In this document: positions 1 through 11,939 of the stretch, piece by piece | Layout: each line of letters starts with the position of its first letter | How positions within the stretch are numbered: the stretch's first letter is position 1 | Assembly: GCA_947579665.1 (NCBI GenBank) | Contig: OX388350.1 | Span: forward strand, 86,385,152-86,449,151 | Origin: Sympetrum striolatum | Taxonomy: Eukaryota; Arthropoda; Insecta; Odonata; Libellulidae | Length of the DNA stretch: 64,000 nucleotides | Reading direction: 5' to 3' | Made by a program: the position numbers and the translations under genes | The notes under the pieces: generated by a model | Told to the model about the DNA's origin: nothing | The model's input: the letters and a program-made list of their open reading frames with translations, nothing else | Databases searched by the model: none

Positions 1-194
1 TATGTAATCGTTTTTCTCTCAGACTCGGTAACAGTGTGCACATATGCATTATGATTAATCTACGAGAATTACTTTGGAATCAAGAAAAATATAGGATGAT
101 TAATAATATATCCATTCTCCTCCATATGATTCAGCCTCCGAGACATAGAGTTAACCACTTCTTTATTGGATTTCGCTCCAGGTGAGAAGATCTA

Positions 195-475
195 ATAACT
201 GACGGAAGCTCTTCGAAAGCTTTATCGGTTCAGAACCTAAAGACGAAGTAAATGAAATTTAAGTGCAAGTAAAGACCTAACGCGATCTCCGAGAAGCATT
301 GACAAAACGTTACAGGGAGGTAATCACAAAACATTATTACTTTTGGTCGTTTATTTCCCCGGGCAATTAGAGAGGTTGATGGAGTAGATTACGTGATGAT
401 GGTGTTATTACAACCCCTGCCATACCCATTTGGCGGCTCGCGGGGTATATATCTAAATCTAAATCTATATAATTG
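195..475 (+). mobile_element. 3' end of a CR1/Jockey-type LINE (copy 1, decayed)
   Basis: Read on +, this stretch encodes remnants of the same C-terminal peptide as the 3.86-4.44 kb fragment (a SFFP/LFPRAIR-like ending) followed by the same 3' UTR: the stretches CCCCTGCCATACCC and GGCGGCTCGCGGGGTAT, then a short ATCTAA repeat tail at about 455-470. Several stops interrupt the frame, so nothing is made. The shared 3' tail is what marks it as a LINE 3' end, since such elements are usually 5'-truncated and end in a short simple repeat. The clade is inferred only from the style of the C-terminal domain. Confidence 0.7.
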
Positions 476-3400
476 GTTTGGAACTACCGCCGAGAAAATT
501 GGAAAGTGTGAACCCGCGAATTGTCCTGGTTGTAGACGAACAATGAATAATAATATGCATAAGAATGTCAATAGTTCTCAAGGCTTTTGTTTACAGACTA
601 AAAATGAAAAAGATTCGCTTGCGCGGTCCGCTAGTTGTCCGTCTATAGAAGTAGAAGACCTCAATGAAGAAATAGTCACCAATAAGCCTGAGTAAGTAAG
701 CCTGAGCTCCTTGCCTTACGACCGGTTTGTTGTTGCGAGTGACGCATAGGCTTTCGAAAATCGGCTGCACTGAAAGCGAAAGGTTCATCGTGCTTCGAGA
801 AATCAGGAGGCCCTGTCAAATACCTCTAATAAGTGTGGAAAATGAGTCAAAGGACATTGTCTTTCAGTGAACGACCTCGAATCCTTGGTAGAAGAGGAAT
901 GTCCACTGACACACGAAACATGTTCTTGACCGACAATTGGTGATGAATCTGTTCCGAATCCTTCATATCCAATGGTTATTTTTCCATAATGAATTGTATC
1001 TCTCAGGTAAATATATATATTAATCACAGGGGCGTATAAATATATGTGGAAACCATATCTTACATTCGTTCATTTCCCGAACAAGAGAAGTTTAAGATAA
1101 AAAACTCATTTAACTTAAGCGGAATTCGAGCTCATGCCCGTCCTATGCCAATAACATGTGTCAGACAGCTGCAAAATCACCTCTTAATTAGCAAATAGTT
1201 ATAGTTATGACACTTCAAACAAACTGAGAAGTCCATTTTAGCAGCTTATTAATAATATTATTATGGCAGCATAATCCTGGTTAATTAATTAACTTTATTA
1301 AGTCAGACGTTCATAAAATACGTATCAGTACTAAAAACTTGGGTTGTTTATTAGGAAGTCTTTGTTTACTAAAATACGCTAATACAATAATATTATTTGG
1401 GAATATTTTTACGATTGCAATAACATCTAATTTCCTTAGCACCATGGTGAGGAAGGAGCTTTGAATTAGCCAGAGGATAGTTTCTACTGGGCGACTGTAA
1501 ATTGAGGGTCCTGAGTCTAGCTGACATAGGCACGAAAAGGAAAAATATACCAGGCACCTTCAATACTTGCTTTGAAAGTGCTCGACATATGGTTAAAGCT
1601 TTTCCGCGCGAGGTAATGCATTTCAACGTTTGTTTTGTATTGGAGCCTGCAATACTTTGAAGGGATCAACTTGTGGTTAAAGACTTCCCTCGCGAATTAT
1701 CAAAGCCTTAATGCATTACTACGTGAATTTCTCCGCGCGAAAACAACACAACTGATGACCAAGGTCACCGAGCTCCCTGTTACAAAATGTAAGACAAGTG
1801 TGATATATGCGCAGAAATTGTTCGGTTTTTATGAAATCATGTTTGTTTTAACTTTGGAATTGGTATTTTTCCTTTTAACTTCGGACGGACAATGATTTCC
1901 TGTATTCTACGTGACAAATGGTGTTTATAAATTTATATTACGAATTTTCTTCGTCTGCTTGATTATGTTGGCGAAAAATTATATTCCATAGACAAAATAC
2001 AAATTTTACATTGTGTCATAGTTAGTAACTCAGTAATCGCTCTAACGACTTCTCGAATTCTAATTGCTGAATTGAAAACATAAGAGTGGTAATCAAAAAT
2101 CCTCCTCGGAATGTTTATCACAAATAATGAATATCCTATGTTTGAACTGGACGTTTGAAGAATTACATTTACATTAATATCCAGCAGGCAGCCGTAAGAC
2201 GTATGTTCGAGTGAGAAACCAAACTACCAAAATAACGCCTTATTAGCGCACAAATTATCCAGAAAAAAAGAGATCATTATAGGCCATCTGTTCTCGCTAT
2301 AATCTCACAAAACATAATTTTCCTCTAGACTCCAAAATTCTCGTTCTCTAAAGGTGAGAATCACCACATCGCGTATTCCTACTCGAATCCCACTTATTCC
2401 TTATTGCTACGCATTATTAAAACCGAATAGCATTCTTCAAACTATTTAGAATTAAATTTCAATTATTGTCCATGTATTTTATTGAATTTAAGATTGAAAT
2501 TGGAATAAATATATATTTAACCTATCGTTCTATAAATGCGATAATTATCTGTGAAAGAGAAACGCCGAAATAAACATGACGAACTCGGGGAGAGTTCGCG
2601 CGAAGGCTCTAAGAAGAGTTCGAAAGAGAGGAAATTTGTGTAAGTTCTAGGCTCCGACTCAAATATTACCGCTTTTCGAGGCTTTCCTCGGTGTTGCCAG
2701 TCAGTCACAGAAAGCAGAATTCCAAATAGTTTTTCTGAAAGCCACTGGTGCGCTCGCAAAGTGTTGCGATATTTTTTTCCGCCACTGTACAGTTGACATA
2801 ATAATGTGATGTTAATAGACCAGATGAGTGTTGATAGTTGTTTCATAATGTAAGTATTACTATGACGAGACATCACTTTCAGTGTTTTTGCCTGAAATGT
2901 GTTTTATGTCAATAAAATACCATTACAGTATTTTATTTCCTCAGCTTCTGATCCCCCCTCAATATCGTGCGGCTCCATCATTCAGCCTCTATGCTTCTTT
3001 ACTCTATATACCGATGTCTCGATTTACTCGCCGCATTTTCCCAACGATTCGAACTCTGCACTCTTCCAATTATCGCCCAGCACAATTCACGGAAGAGGAA
3101 AATTACGAAGGCTGAAGTAATTGATTTTCTTTTAATTTACTTTTCCTTTTAAACCCCTTTTTTCACAAAGGGTTCCACAAAATTCTCAACAATACTGAGA
3201 ATTGCGCGGAGTTGACTAAACTGATTGGTCAGGCAGCAAACTTTCTTAGCGCACATTTGAACCGAGAGAGTCACGCGCGCTGCGGAAGGCACATTTCGAC
3301 CGCAGCGCTGCCAAGCGAGGGATTGGGCCAACTTCGCCCCGGTCATTCATATTGGTCCCATTTCCATTGATGGGAAAAATTTACCGAACGCCATGTCAAT

Positions 3401-3861
3401 GCTCATTTTCATATTTCATATATATCAATGCGCCATAAAATATTAATAATGATGGATCGTATGAACAGATTCATGATATTATTGAGCCGAAGTTACCAAT
3501 GAATTTATGAAATAGGACCTCAAGATACCGGCAAAATCTCGAAATTCGAGAGAGAGATATTTCCTCGGCCTTTTTTCTCTCGCCCCGCCCCCTTTCTCGC
3601 TATGGTCAATGCAAATTCTATTCTTATCTCCAGGAGACATTTAAATAAGTTATTTTGCGTAAACTGAAATTATACGACACATCATTATGTAAATAAAAAC
3701 AAACTAAGGTTCGTTAACTCTCGTGACATTTCCTCTTGCTACGGCACTTGCAGTGATCTCGATTAGAATGACGGAGTCAATCTCTTGCGGAAATCCGTCA
3801 TTCAACCGTAAAATTAGAGAATTACGAATTTTAATTGCTTCTCTCAGGTCCTCTTCCTTCA
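476..3861. other. Mostly unique AT-rich DNA, no supportable gene
   Basis: Reading frames here are short (at most about 120 codons) and have no recognisable domain. A locally GC-richer patch lies at about 3,200-3,345 and a GC-box-like run CGCCCCGCCCCC at about 3,585. I see no inverted or tandem repeat above background and no tRNA-like fold. Confidence 0.5.
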
Positions 3862-4436
3862 GATTTTAGATTTAGATACATACCCCGCGAGCCGCCTGAG
3901 GCGTATGGCAGGGGGTGTAATACACCACCATTATTCATTCATCCCTATTAGCATCTCTAATAGCCTGGGGAAAAAACGACCAAAAGTAATTATCCGTCCT
4001 TGCGATTACTTCCCTATAACGCTTCGTCGATGCCTCTCGGAGATCGCTCCCTACTGGCACTAACATTTCACTTACTTCGTCTATAAATTCTGAACGATTG
4101 AACTTTTCGAAAAGTTTCCGACGATATTCAGATCTTCTCAACTGTAGTGAATTCCAACCGAGGGACTCTATCATTGCCATAACGCTGCTATCAAACCTGA
4201 AATCCCCACAAACGAATCTACGCTGGACCATCTCTAAATCTGAGACTAAACCTACTTCGTGTGGGTCCCAAACCGCACAGCAGTATTCTAGACTCGGTGG
4301 AATAAGAGAAAAGTAAGCTATTTGTTTGACTCTCGATGAGCATCCTCTCAGCGTAGTTAATATTTGCATTCCATTCGCTTTTCCTATCGCATCTTGAATA
4401 TGTTCTATAAAAAATAAGTTACTGCTAAACGTGACT
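3862..4436 (-). pseudogene. LINE reverse-transcriptase C-terminal fragment with 3' UTR (copy 2)
   Basis: The minus-strand frame (about 4,430 to 3,935) encodes the C-terminal part of a non-LTR retrotransposon ORF2, downstream of the RT catalytic core. Visible are a SLIPPSLEYCCAVWDPH block, an LEMVQRRF block, a LGWNSLQLRR block and the terminal DNYFWSFFPQAIRD block, which is the usual order for CR1/L2/Jockey-type ORF2 C-termini. The frame stays open upstream of the first ATG to about 4,430, so this is a 5'-truncated insertion and not a gene start. The 3' UTR (3,862-3,935) shares the GGCGGCTCGCGGGGTAT block and the ATCTAAATCTAAAATC tail with the copy at 195-475. Catalytic motifs are absent because of truncation. 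A host gene is very unlikely. Confidence 0.85.
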
Positions 4437-4479
4437 TATCTTCTATTAGTTATCTTCACTTCACCCGCTTCACTCTGTC

Positions 4480-4597
4480 CCGCTCAGCTCAGCGCCGCTT
4501 CGCATCGATAAGTCGTCGTCAATAGCTTTTGAGGATTAAGTGTTTCGGTAAAACGTCTTTTGTTCCAGCCATGAGAGTGGATGTCTGCATGGGCCAG
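4480..4597 (+). other. Candidate host first exon (short ATG segment with strong splice donor)
   Basis: A GC-richer stretch of about 100 bp with an ATCGATA (DRE-like) site at 4,504-4,510 leads into an ATG at 4,571 followed by exactly nine codons and a strong donor, CAG|GTAAGTATG, at 4,597/4,598. This has the look of a first coding exon, but no downstream exon can be assigned because the next kilobases are repeats and AT-rich DNA. It is an inference from splice-site quality alone; chance is a real alternative. Confidence 0.25.
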
Positions 4598-4684
4598 GTA
4601 AGTATGCAGTCTATCGGGCCCTCTACTCTCTCCTCTAATTTCCATAGGGTTTGCACGTAAATTTCATTTTTATCGCAGGGTTTG

Positions 4685-4890
4685 TTTCTTTTGCAAAATT
4701 AAATTAGGAAACGAAGTCGCGACGAGTACCAAAAGAAAGGCAATTGAACGAATACTTTTATTTCAGTCGTGGAATATTGCTTTTTATTTGAATTGCGAGA
4801 ACAGCGATGAAATAAACGAAACATTCCGGGAAAGTTTGAGGTCGTAAACAAAAAAATTCTCATGGACAACCAAAGTGAATGTTGAATCAA
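4685..4890 (-). repeat. Unclassified interspersed repeat, family P, copy 1
   Basis: In minus orientation this shares the family core seen in ten places here: an AATAAGAATCTT-like block, TTTCCTTTCTTTTGGTGT, a CATCTCG..TTCGTACGACCATT block and an AATTTAATTTCG..AAATAAA block. It carries no coding capacity. No terminal repeats or target duplication could be settled. Confidence 0.7.
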
Positions 4891-7189
4891 TAGTTGAGGT
4901 TTTCACCATTAGAATAGATAGTGCAGATCAATGCGATAGATGGGAGAACGATATTTTAAAGCGTCATTAGCAACCTAACCTTATTTATAGCAACTTATAC
5001 TTCTAATATGGGAATTTTATTTAATCTTATTATACCTATAAAAATGGATGTATGTTTTTTTGTGTGTATGTTCCAGATAATCTCGAAAACTAGATGTTGC
5101 ACAATGTTTTAACTTTTAACATCATTAAAAGTTTTTCCGGCGATGATCGAGTGGTACTTCAAATTTGCCAAAAGTCCACGGTTCGAACCCAGACCAGTAA
5201 AATAGCTACATCGTCAGGTGACAAAATAAAATCACACTTCCGAATATATACACTCATGAAAGGAGGAGGGGAGAGAAGGCAACGGAAGGAGAAATAAAGG
5301 GGGAGGAAGGTGGAATGTGGGAGGGATGGGCTAAGTAAGTTTGCTTACCACGATTTTTTTACGTAAACTTTCTTCATAGTGAACAAACAGTCCCCCTGAC
5401 GACAGGGGCGATTGCTGAAAAAAAGGTCAGTCCGTAACGAATTAATTAGTTAGCATTTTAATTAGAAACGTGGTTGTAAACCTAGCAAGGGAAACGAAGC
5501 ATTTGACCGGAATCTATTAATAACTAACAAAGCATAAAATGTTCATACGTTGCCTTTTTCCGTGAATAAGAGCCCTGGCGAGAGGCTAATTTCCTTCCAC
5601 GAAGAAAGAACAATAGAACATTAAGATTTGATTTCCAGAGTAAATTTCCGATACTTTAGAATCTATATAATATAAGAAAAGGTTAACAAGAAAGATATCT
5701 CTTTTTAAATAACATTCAACATTCTCTTTAAAGAAACCGGCATATGGCCCACAAATGACATATCCTATCCAAACCTTCCAAAGAAATTCTAACATCGTTT
5801 AATACGACTTTTCATAGCCTCCGGATCACATAATTCCAAGAGAAAGCGCATTCTTATCTAAGTCTCCTTTTCACCACCTATTAAAGGAGTGAACTATTTT
5901 ATCGCAGTTTCTAATATTAAGTTCTAGGAGTGATAAGTAAAATAATGTTTTTCACCTTGAAAACTTGTCCAATTCATCGACCACGAAAATTTTATTCACC
6001 TATCTCTACAGCATCATACCTAAAATTAGATTTTAATCCTGCCATTCTCCCTTGGTGCCCTGAAGATGCTGTTTGTTTCAACAGCGAAATGTACATCGGT
6101 AGAATTTTACTTTTGATGGTTTTTGGAATTTGGGTAATTATTTATCATTAGTACCTTATAAACTAGTAAAATGCTAAGACTTTCAAGAGTTGGCAAAATA
6201 TAAACAGCGAGTTCTTTTTGTTTTCTATATTCTTTCTTACCGAATGACCTCTATGATCATTTGACGTAGTCCTCCTTTCCCCTTCAGCTCCCTTTCGCCG
6301 CTCCCTAAATTCATTTTCCGCTTCTCACTTGCCTGTCTGCAGAGGAGAGTATGTGTGGCTGAAGTCGAGACTGCGATGACGAAAAATTAGCCGCTTGGAA
6401 ATATAAAAGACGTCTTAGGAAAGGACACATTTATTTCCCTACGTCTTTCTCAAACAAGTATAAAATTAAATTCACGGTTTAATCTAGACTTTATATAGGC
6501 ATTCATGAGTAAATTTTGCTTACAACCGCGAAATCATTTGCGTAGACTCCCGCGCATCTACAGGGGTCAAAGCTGACCAAATTTTACTAAAAATGCCGGT
6601 CTTCGATTTTTCGCAAAATTCTTTACCTTCTTCACATTCCCTTCCTATAATCTTCTGGTTCTTCAAACTGGCTCCAAGATTTTGTAAAATGTTTTCCCTT
6701 AATATTGTTATCACTCGTCAGTGAATCTGACATTCCTTTCCGTTTCAATGGTGTGGTTAACAGTAGTGAAGTGAATTAAGCTTATAATTAGTTTGAAGAA
6801 TAGTGTTTGGTGTGAATCTTAGATAATATGCAATGCGAGGCGAAGAAAGTAAGTTCTCACTTTAATTTACTATACTCATTGCGGTAAATTATTTTTTATA
6901 TTTATCTCCATTTACGTAATGTTGATACATACCGTTGCACTGGATACTCCTAGAACGGGCTTATATTTCCAGCCTGAAATATTTTACGTAGTGCATTTGT
7001 TATGTGATTGGGGATAATTTTTACTAGCTGTGAAATTCTTGAAATTGCTAAATGATGCTGATTTTGTAATAATTTATTGCAAATGAAGGCCATAATTTTT
7101 GTTAAAACAGGATTTTCAATTGATTTCAACCACAAACCTTGGTCCAAAGTTTTCATATTAGTGCATTCATTCACGGGTAGTAAGGGGGG
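4891..7189. other. AT-rich intergenic DNA, no supportable gene
   Basis: It holds a purine-rich GGAGGGGAGAG run at about 5,260-5,335 and a GGTTCGAACCCAGACC motif at about 5,180 like those in the ~170-bp arrays. A short ATG segment at 6,828-6,848 ends at an AAA|GTAAGTT donor and is preceded by a TCAGT initiator-like site near 6,718. That could be a second host 5' exon, but the support is weak. I see nothing else. Confidence 0.45.
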
Positions 7190-7336
7190 AGGGTTAGTTA
7201 GTTCGCTCGCCGCCACGCATCGTAGCGCTTGTCGCGGCCCAAAACGCTACCCAAGATAAACGTCAGTTTCGAGGACATGCCCGCGAGTGTCTACGTCATC
7301 GCGCATGCGCACAAGCTACCTCTGGGGCCCGCGATC
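7190..7336. promoter_or_regulatory. GC-rich patch with CRE-like and NRF-1-like sites
   Basis: In an otherwise AT-rich area this stretch is GC- and CpG-rich and holds TACGTCA (7,292-7,298), an ATF/CREB half-site type sequence. Next to it is CGCGCATGCGCA (7,300-7,311), which fits the NRF-1 consensus exactly. Adjacent sites of this kind are typical of animal housekeeping promoters. No transcript can be attached to it from sequence. It abuts a decayed Transib-type terminus and may instead be part of an insertion target. Confidence 0.3.
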
Positions 7337-7760
7337 ATCGTCGCCTCATAGAGGGCTGAAATCGAAAAAACCCGGGCATTGGACCAAAGATGGTTTTCTA
7401 TGACTGCGGAAATTGAAACTTCCCATAGTCATTGCAAAAGGATCGAATTTAATATTTCCGTTTGTCGTATTTTAATATCGAAAAGATACAGGGCGTCAAA
7501 CATGAGAAATTTTCACAGGAAATCAGTCTCGGATTTTTCGCAGAAATATTCAACTTTGTTGACTTTTAGAGACATTCACGAAAAACTATTGGAAAAAAAC
7601 AACTATGCAGCAATCTATAATTACTTTTTGTGTTTCGATGCGATGAATTTTTTGCACCAAAAGATAAGTATTTGCTCATTTGAAGCAACCAAATCGTGGA
7701 CTCCATTTTGGGCCGAATTTCGAAAAAAGGTAAGGAGAACAAAAAGGTAAATGGACTATC
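7337..7760 (+). mobile_element. Decayed Transib-type terminal region
   Basis: The first ~160 bp are collinear with the left inverted repeat of the Transib at 22,777. Shared blocks are AAATCGAAAAAA then CCGG, GCCAAA/GACCAAA with ATGG, AAATTGAAACTT, and GTCAAACATGA, the last at offset 154-155 in both copies. The terminal heptamer is degraded (CATAGAG instead of CACTGTG). I found no matching right end, so it is a solo or truncated relic. Similarity was judged by eye and fades after about 250 bp. Confidence 0.5.
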
Positions 7761-8032
7761 AAGTGTCTTATACCACGTCAATCTGCAAGGCCTCTAGATA
7801 TGGAACCTGAAGAAACTGTTTCGATCCTAACCTGGGAATGCGGTGGATTTTTCGTCAGCGTTGCGCGGTGTCATCGCCATGGAATCCCCAAATCCAGTTT
7901 CGTTGTCTTCTATTACGCTAATCATAATTAAAACTCATGTAAAGAGAGTTTTAAATAGGAATTTGATACCTCAACTAGACAAAATGGACGTAGACTTATG
8001 CAAATTTTTCATTTTACTGAAATGTGTCTCTA

Positions 8033-9156
8033 TTTTTACTTTCTCCAAATACGAAGTATAGAGAAAGAATTATTTTCATGAAAAAATCGACTTTGAGATT
8101 TCAAAGGAAATACATTTTTTGGGGGTCCCTAAAATACGTTTTGACCATTTTCGGAATGATGTCTGTGTGTATGTGTGTGTGTGTGTGGGCGTCTTGTGTG
8201 CGTGCGTGTGTGTGTTTTATTATTATTATTATTATTATTTTATCCCATGTAGGGAGTGTACATATTGCTCCAAAACGGCCGTCTGGTGTGTATGTGTGTC
8301 TGTGCTTGTGGGCGCTACGTAAAAACTGTCAGTCGTATCAATACCAAACTTCATATTTAGCACTGTTGTTGGAGCTGTCAGAGTTGAATAGTTTTTGGAG
8401 TAAATCGGTTAACTGGAAGTCGAGCTTCATTCTTCAAAGCTCAGTTCCGGTTTTCAAAATATCACCATAAATATGATATTTAGGCATATTGTATAAGCCA
8501 TAAAAGTTTTAGAAAATATATTTTACTATAAATTTTGTATAAAACATATTTTTGTATTACCGGTTGATTAGGAGTTATTCGTGAAATACTGATAAACCGG
8601 AAGTAGCTATTATGTACTTTGTGGGCGCTGTAACATGAAAACTATTTGTCCTATCAACACCAAATTTCATATATAGCATTTTGGTTGGTGTCGTTAGAGT
8701 TGATTAGGTTTTAAAGTTAATCGGTTAACAGAAAGTTGAGATTTTTTCTTCGAAGCAAACTTCCGGTTTTGCAAAATATCTCTATAGATATGATATTTAG
8801 GCATATGCTATTATTTATAAAAGTTTTAGAAACAGTAATTTACTATAACTTTTCTTTGAAACATATTTTCTGTATAACTGATTGTTTAGGAGTTATTCAT
8901 GAAATACTGATAAACCGGAAGTTGCTGATTATGTTCATTGTGGGCGCTCAAGGCGAAAGGCCAATTTCATCGTTTTTCATCAAACATGTCCCAAAAAACA
9001 TTATTTATAATGTTTGTGACGTAAAAGATAATAATATATAAATTAATCACTTTTCTTCCAAGTTTAGATTGAATATAGGGTTCGAAAATACTGTCGTAGA
9101 TAAATATTTACATCTTATATATGGAGAAAGTCATGTGCTGGCCACATCAGATTTTT
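8033..9156 (-). mobile_element. HINE-like interspersed element, copy A
   Basis: The + strand begins with ACTTTCTCCAAATACGAAGT, a hairpin-forming end, followed by a GT microsatellite, two ~315-bp units (each with paired CCGGAAGT-type motifs), and an end reading TATGGAGAAAGTCATGTGC then TGGCCACATCAG. Both ends carry ACTTTCTCCATATA in inverted orientation. Subterminal inverted repeats, a terminal hairpin, microsatellite and central repeats are the layout known for Helentron-associated elements (HINE/DINE-1). That class is my inference. I set orientation by placing the hairpin at the 3' end. This copy also has a (TTA)n tract at 8,218-8,240. Confidence 0.6.
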
Positions 9157-9315
9157 ATTTTTAGCTGTAAAAGTCTCCTGACCGTGTTTTTCTCCTCTGT
9201 ATTGATTGTTAAAGTGGTTGATTAGTAGAAATGACGTCGAGAAATATTCACATATGTCAATTGTAGCCGACCCTTAATTTCCAGGTATAACAGAATATAT
9301 ATTAAATTGTGTTCA

Positions 9316-9402
9316 TAATAATAATAATAATAATGCCGTCTTTTATTTCGTGGGCGAATTTTAGCCTTTGAAGGCTACTCTACCAATTGACCCCCTTTAT
9401 AT
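9316..9402 (-). repeat. tRNA-like fragment with (ATT)n tail
   Basis: On the minus strand GTCAATTGGTAGAGTAGCC resembles a tRNA D-arm/A-box and is followed by a short stem and then a run of ATT repeats (9,319-9,333 on +, read as AAT). This is the layout of a short tRNA-derived SINE, but only one half of the tRNA is recognisable. Confidence 0.35.
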
Positions 9403-9412
9403 TTTATATATA

Positions 9413-9454
9413 TTTTTTTTTTTTTTTTGCATTTTCCTTTATTTAGAAACACAA

Positions 9455-9490
<36 letters not shown>

Positions 9491-9597
9491 ACCATTCCCT
9501 AACCGGAAATATCCGATTAGCCGGGATTCGAACCCGGGACCGTGAGGTTGGAGCGTTAACGAGCTAGCACGCTAACCACTCCGCCACCACGGCCGGC
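9413..9597 (-). mobile_element. tRNA-derived SINE
   Basis: The minus strand starts with a tRNA-like head. It has an A box TGGCGGAGTGG and a B box GGTTCGAATCC about 45 bp downstream, flanked by pairing GCCGGC/CCCGGC arms. The head is followed by a tRNA-unrelated body, a (GT)n run (9,454-9,486 on +) and an A-rich tail (poly-T at 9,413-9,428 on +). RNA polymerase III would transcribe it and a LINE would mobilise it in trans, as known for SINEs. It is not a functional tRNA because the acceptor and anticodon arms do not fold cleanly and the sequence continues past the T arm. Confidence 0.8.
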
Positions 9598-9600
9598 TAT

Positions 9601-10689
9601 AATAAGAGATAGAGTAAATTCACATCGAAGCAAATGAATAATATGGAAAAAGGGATGCGTTGAAAAAATAGCCCAATCCTTCGCCTGTTTACCACGAAAA
9701 TTTTATTTTCTATCTTTACGGGAACATAACTAAAATTAGATTTTAAACCTTCCATTATTTCCCCGATTACCGGTGAGTAACTCCAGTACCTCGAAATTAC
9801 GAATTATTCGAGAAAAACACGCCTTCGATATGTACGGAAAAGATTTAGGAGAATATAGTGAAGAAAATCTGAATACGTGAAATGTTGTTGCCGCCATATT
9901 GAATCAGTTGGCTATTGTATGGCAACTATAACAATCGGTGTTATGGGAACCACAAACGATAGTTGTCATGGCAACCGCAATAATGCCGGCCCTCTCACAA
10001 TCGTTATATAGTTGTAGGTACTTCCTTTGTTCTATAGAAGAGTATTTTTTTTTTGTTTTTTGGCATATGTGAATTTTGTTGGATTATAAGAAAGATGCAG
10101 AATAGTTTGATGATCGGCGAAGACTCCAGCGAACATGAACTTTGTGATTTCGCCGCAGAAACAATAAGCACAAGAAAGAATGTGTACGGATCATTGAAAC
10201 TCGTTTAATATTCTATATCCGAGTACCTTCGATTGAAAATATCTCAACAATATTTTGATATCGAATAAATTGAAAGAGAAGTAAAAATCTGAAGCAAGGG
10301 GGAGAAAACTTCCGTAAATTTATCACGCCGGAAATACACAATATTAAGAAATGTTTCTGATGTATGATTTCCGCCTATTTTAATTTCTACAATAAAAATA
10401 TTTTGGTTTTTAGAGACAAATCATCGCTGCTGTGAATGCAAGGAAATTGTTGCATAAGGCAACAGGTTTGATAGTACCTCCACAGTTCCGGAATTATACT
10501 TTCATTTGTTTTGCAACGTAGGATAAAGAATCTTTTCTCCTTGAATATGAACGAAATTTCACGAAAGGTTTTTACCGGAAAAAAGGTAACTTGGAACTTG
10601 GTTTCCGAGGTAACGGGTTGTAAGAACAGTGGTTATCACGTGTGTAAGATTAGACCAGGGTAACTCTAGTGTTTTTGTAAGATACATAC
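9601..10689. other. AT-rich DNA, no supportable gene
   Basis: It contains an imperfect inverted pair around GTTGCCATAC/GTTGTCATGGCAAC at about 9,915-9,985; the latter is one base off an RFX X-box. No ORF of note and no terminal repeats were seen. Confidence 0.45.
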
Positions 10690-11551
10690 TAAAAATCTGA
10701 TGTGGCCAGCACATGACTTTCTCCATATTTTAGATGTAAATATTTATCTACGACAGTAATTTCGAACTCTATATTCCATCTAAACTTTGAAGATGAGTGA
10801 TTAATTTGGATATTATTATCTTTGACGTCACAAACATTATAAATAATGTTTTTCGGGACATGTTCGATGAAAAATGATGAAATTGGCCTTTCGCCCCAGC
10901 GCCCAGAGCGCCCACAAAGTACATAATCAGCAACTTCCGGTTTATCAGTATTTCACAAATAACTCCTATACAATCAGTGATACAAAAATATGTTTTTTAC
11001 AAAAGTTATAGTAAATTATATTTTCTAAAACTTTTATAAATAATTGTATATACCTAAATATCATATTTATGGAGATATTTTGAAAACCGGAAATGAGCTT
11101 TGAAGAATGAAGCTCGACTTCCGGTTCACCGATTTTCTCCAAAATCTAATCAACTCTAAAGACACAAACCAAAATATTATACATGAGATTTGGTGTTGAT
11201 CCGAAAATACTTTTTATGTTAGAGCGCCCACAAAGTACATAATCAGCTACTTCCGTTTGATCAGTATTTCACGAATAACTCCTAATCAACCGGTGATACA
11301 AAAATATGTTAAATACAAAAGTTATAGTAAAACACATTATCTAAAACTTTTATTTGGTACACAATATACCTATATATCATATTTATGGAGATATTTTGAA
11401 AACCGGAAATGAGCTTTCATGAATGAAGCTCGACTTCCGGTTTACCGATTTACTTGAAAAACTAATCAACGCTGACAGCACAAATTACAGTACTAAACAT
11501 GAATTTTGGTATTGATACGACTTATAGTTTTCACGTTAGAGCGCCCACTGT

Positions 11552-11628
<77 letters not shown>

Positions 11629-11761
11629 ACAGACATCATTCCGAAAATGGTCAAAACGTGTTCTAGGGACCCCAAAACATGTATTTCCGTTGAAATCTCG
11701 AAGTCGATTTTTTTCATGAAAACAATACTTTCTCTATACTTCGTATATGGAGAAAGTAAAA
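10690..11761 (+). mobile_element. HINE-like interspersed element, copy B
   Basis: It starts AAAAATCTGATGTGGCCAGC and ends in the hairpin ACTTTCTCTATACTTCGTAT then GGAGAAAGT. Inside are two ~315-bp units and a long CA/GT microsatellite (11,551-11,633). At about 10,896-10,900 it preserves GCCCCAGCGCCCAGAG, the uninterrupted form of the site where Transib-2 sits in copy C. No coding capacity. Confidence 0.65.
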
Positions 11762-11939
11762 ATACGAACATTTTGGAAAAAGCATTTTTAAATTTCGTTA
11801 AATATAATAAAATTAATCAAGAGGTAAAAATTAATAAAAAATAAATCAGATAAAAAATATATGAATCTATAAAATGTAAAAAAATAATACAATGAATAAA
11901 TATAATTATGAATATACACATAAACATAAATTTAAGATA

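Noticed and set aside
393..695. 100-codon frame with a CPGC motif
   Set aside because: Starts inside the LINE 3' UTR; the single Cys cluster is too little for a domain, and there is no homologous block elsewhere in the window.
9523..9597. Functional tRNA gene on the minus strand
   Set aside because: A and B boxes are good but the cloverleaf does not close, and the unit continues into a GT run and A-rich tail, as a SINE does.
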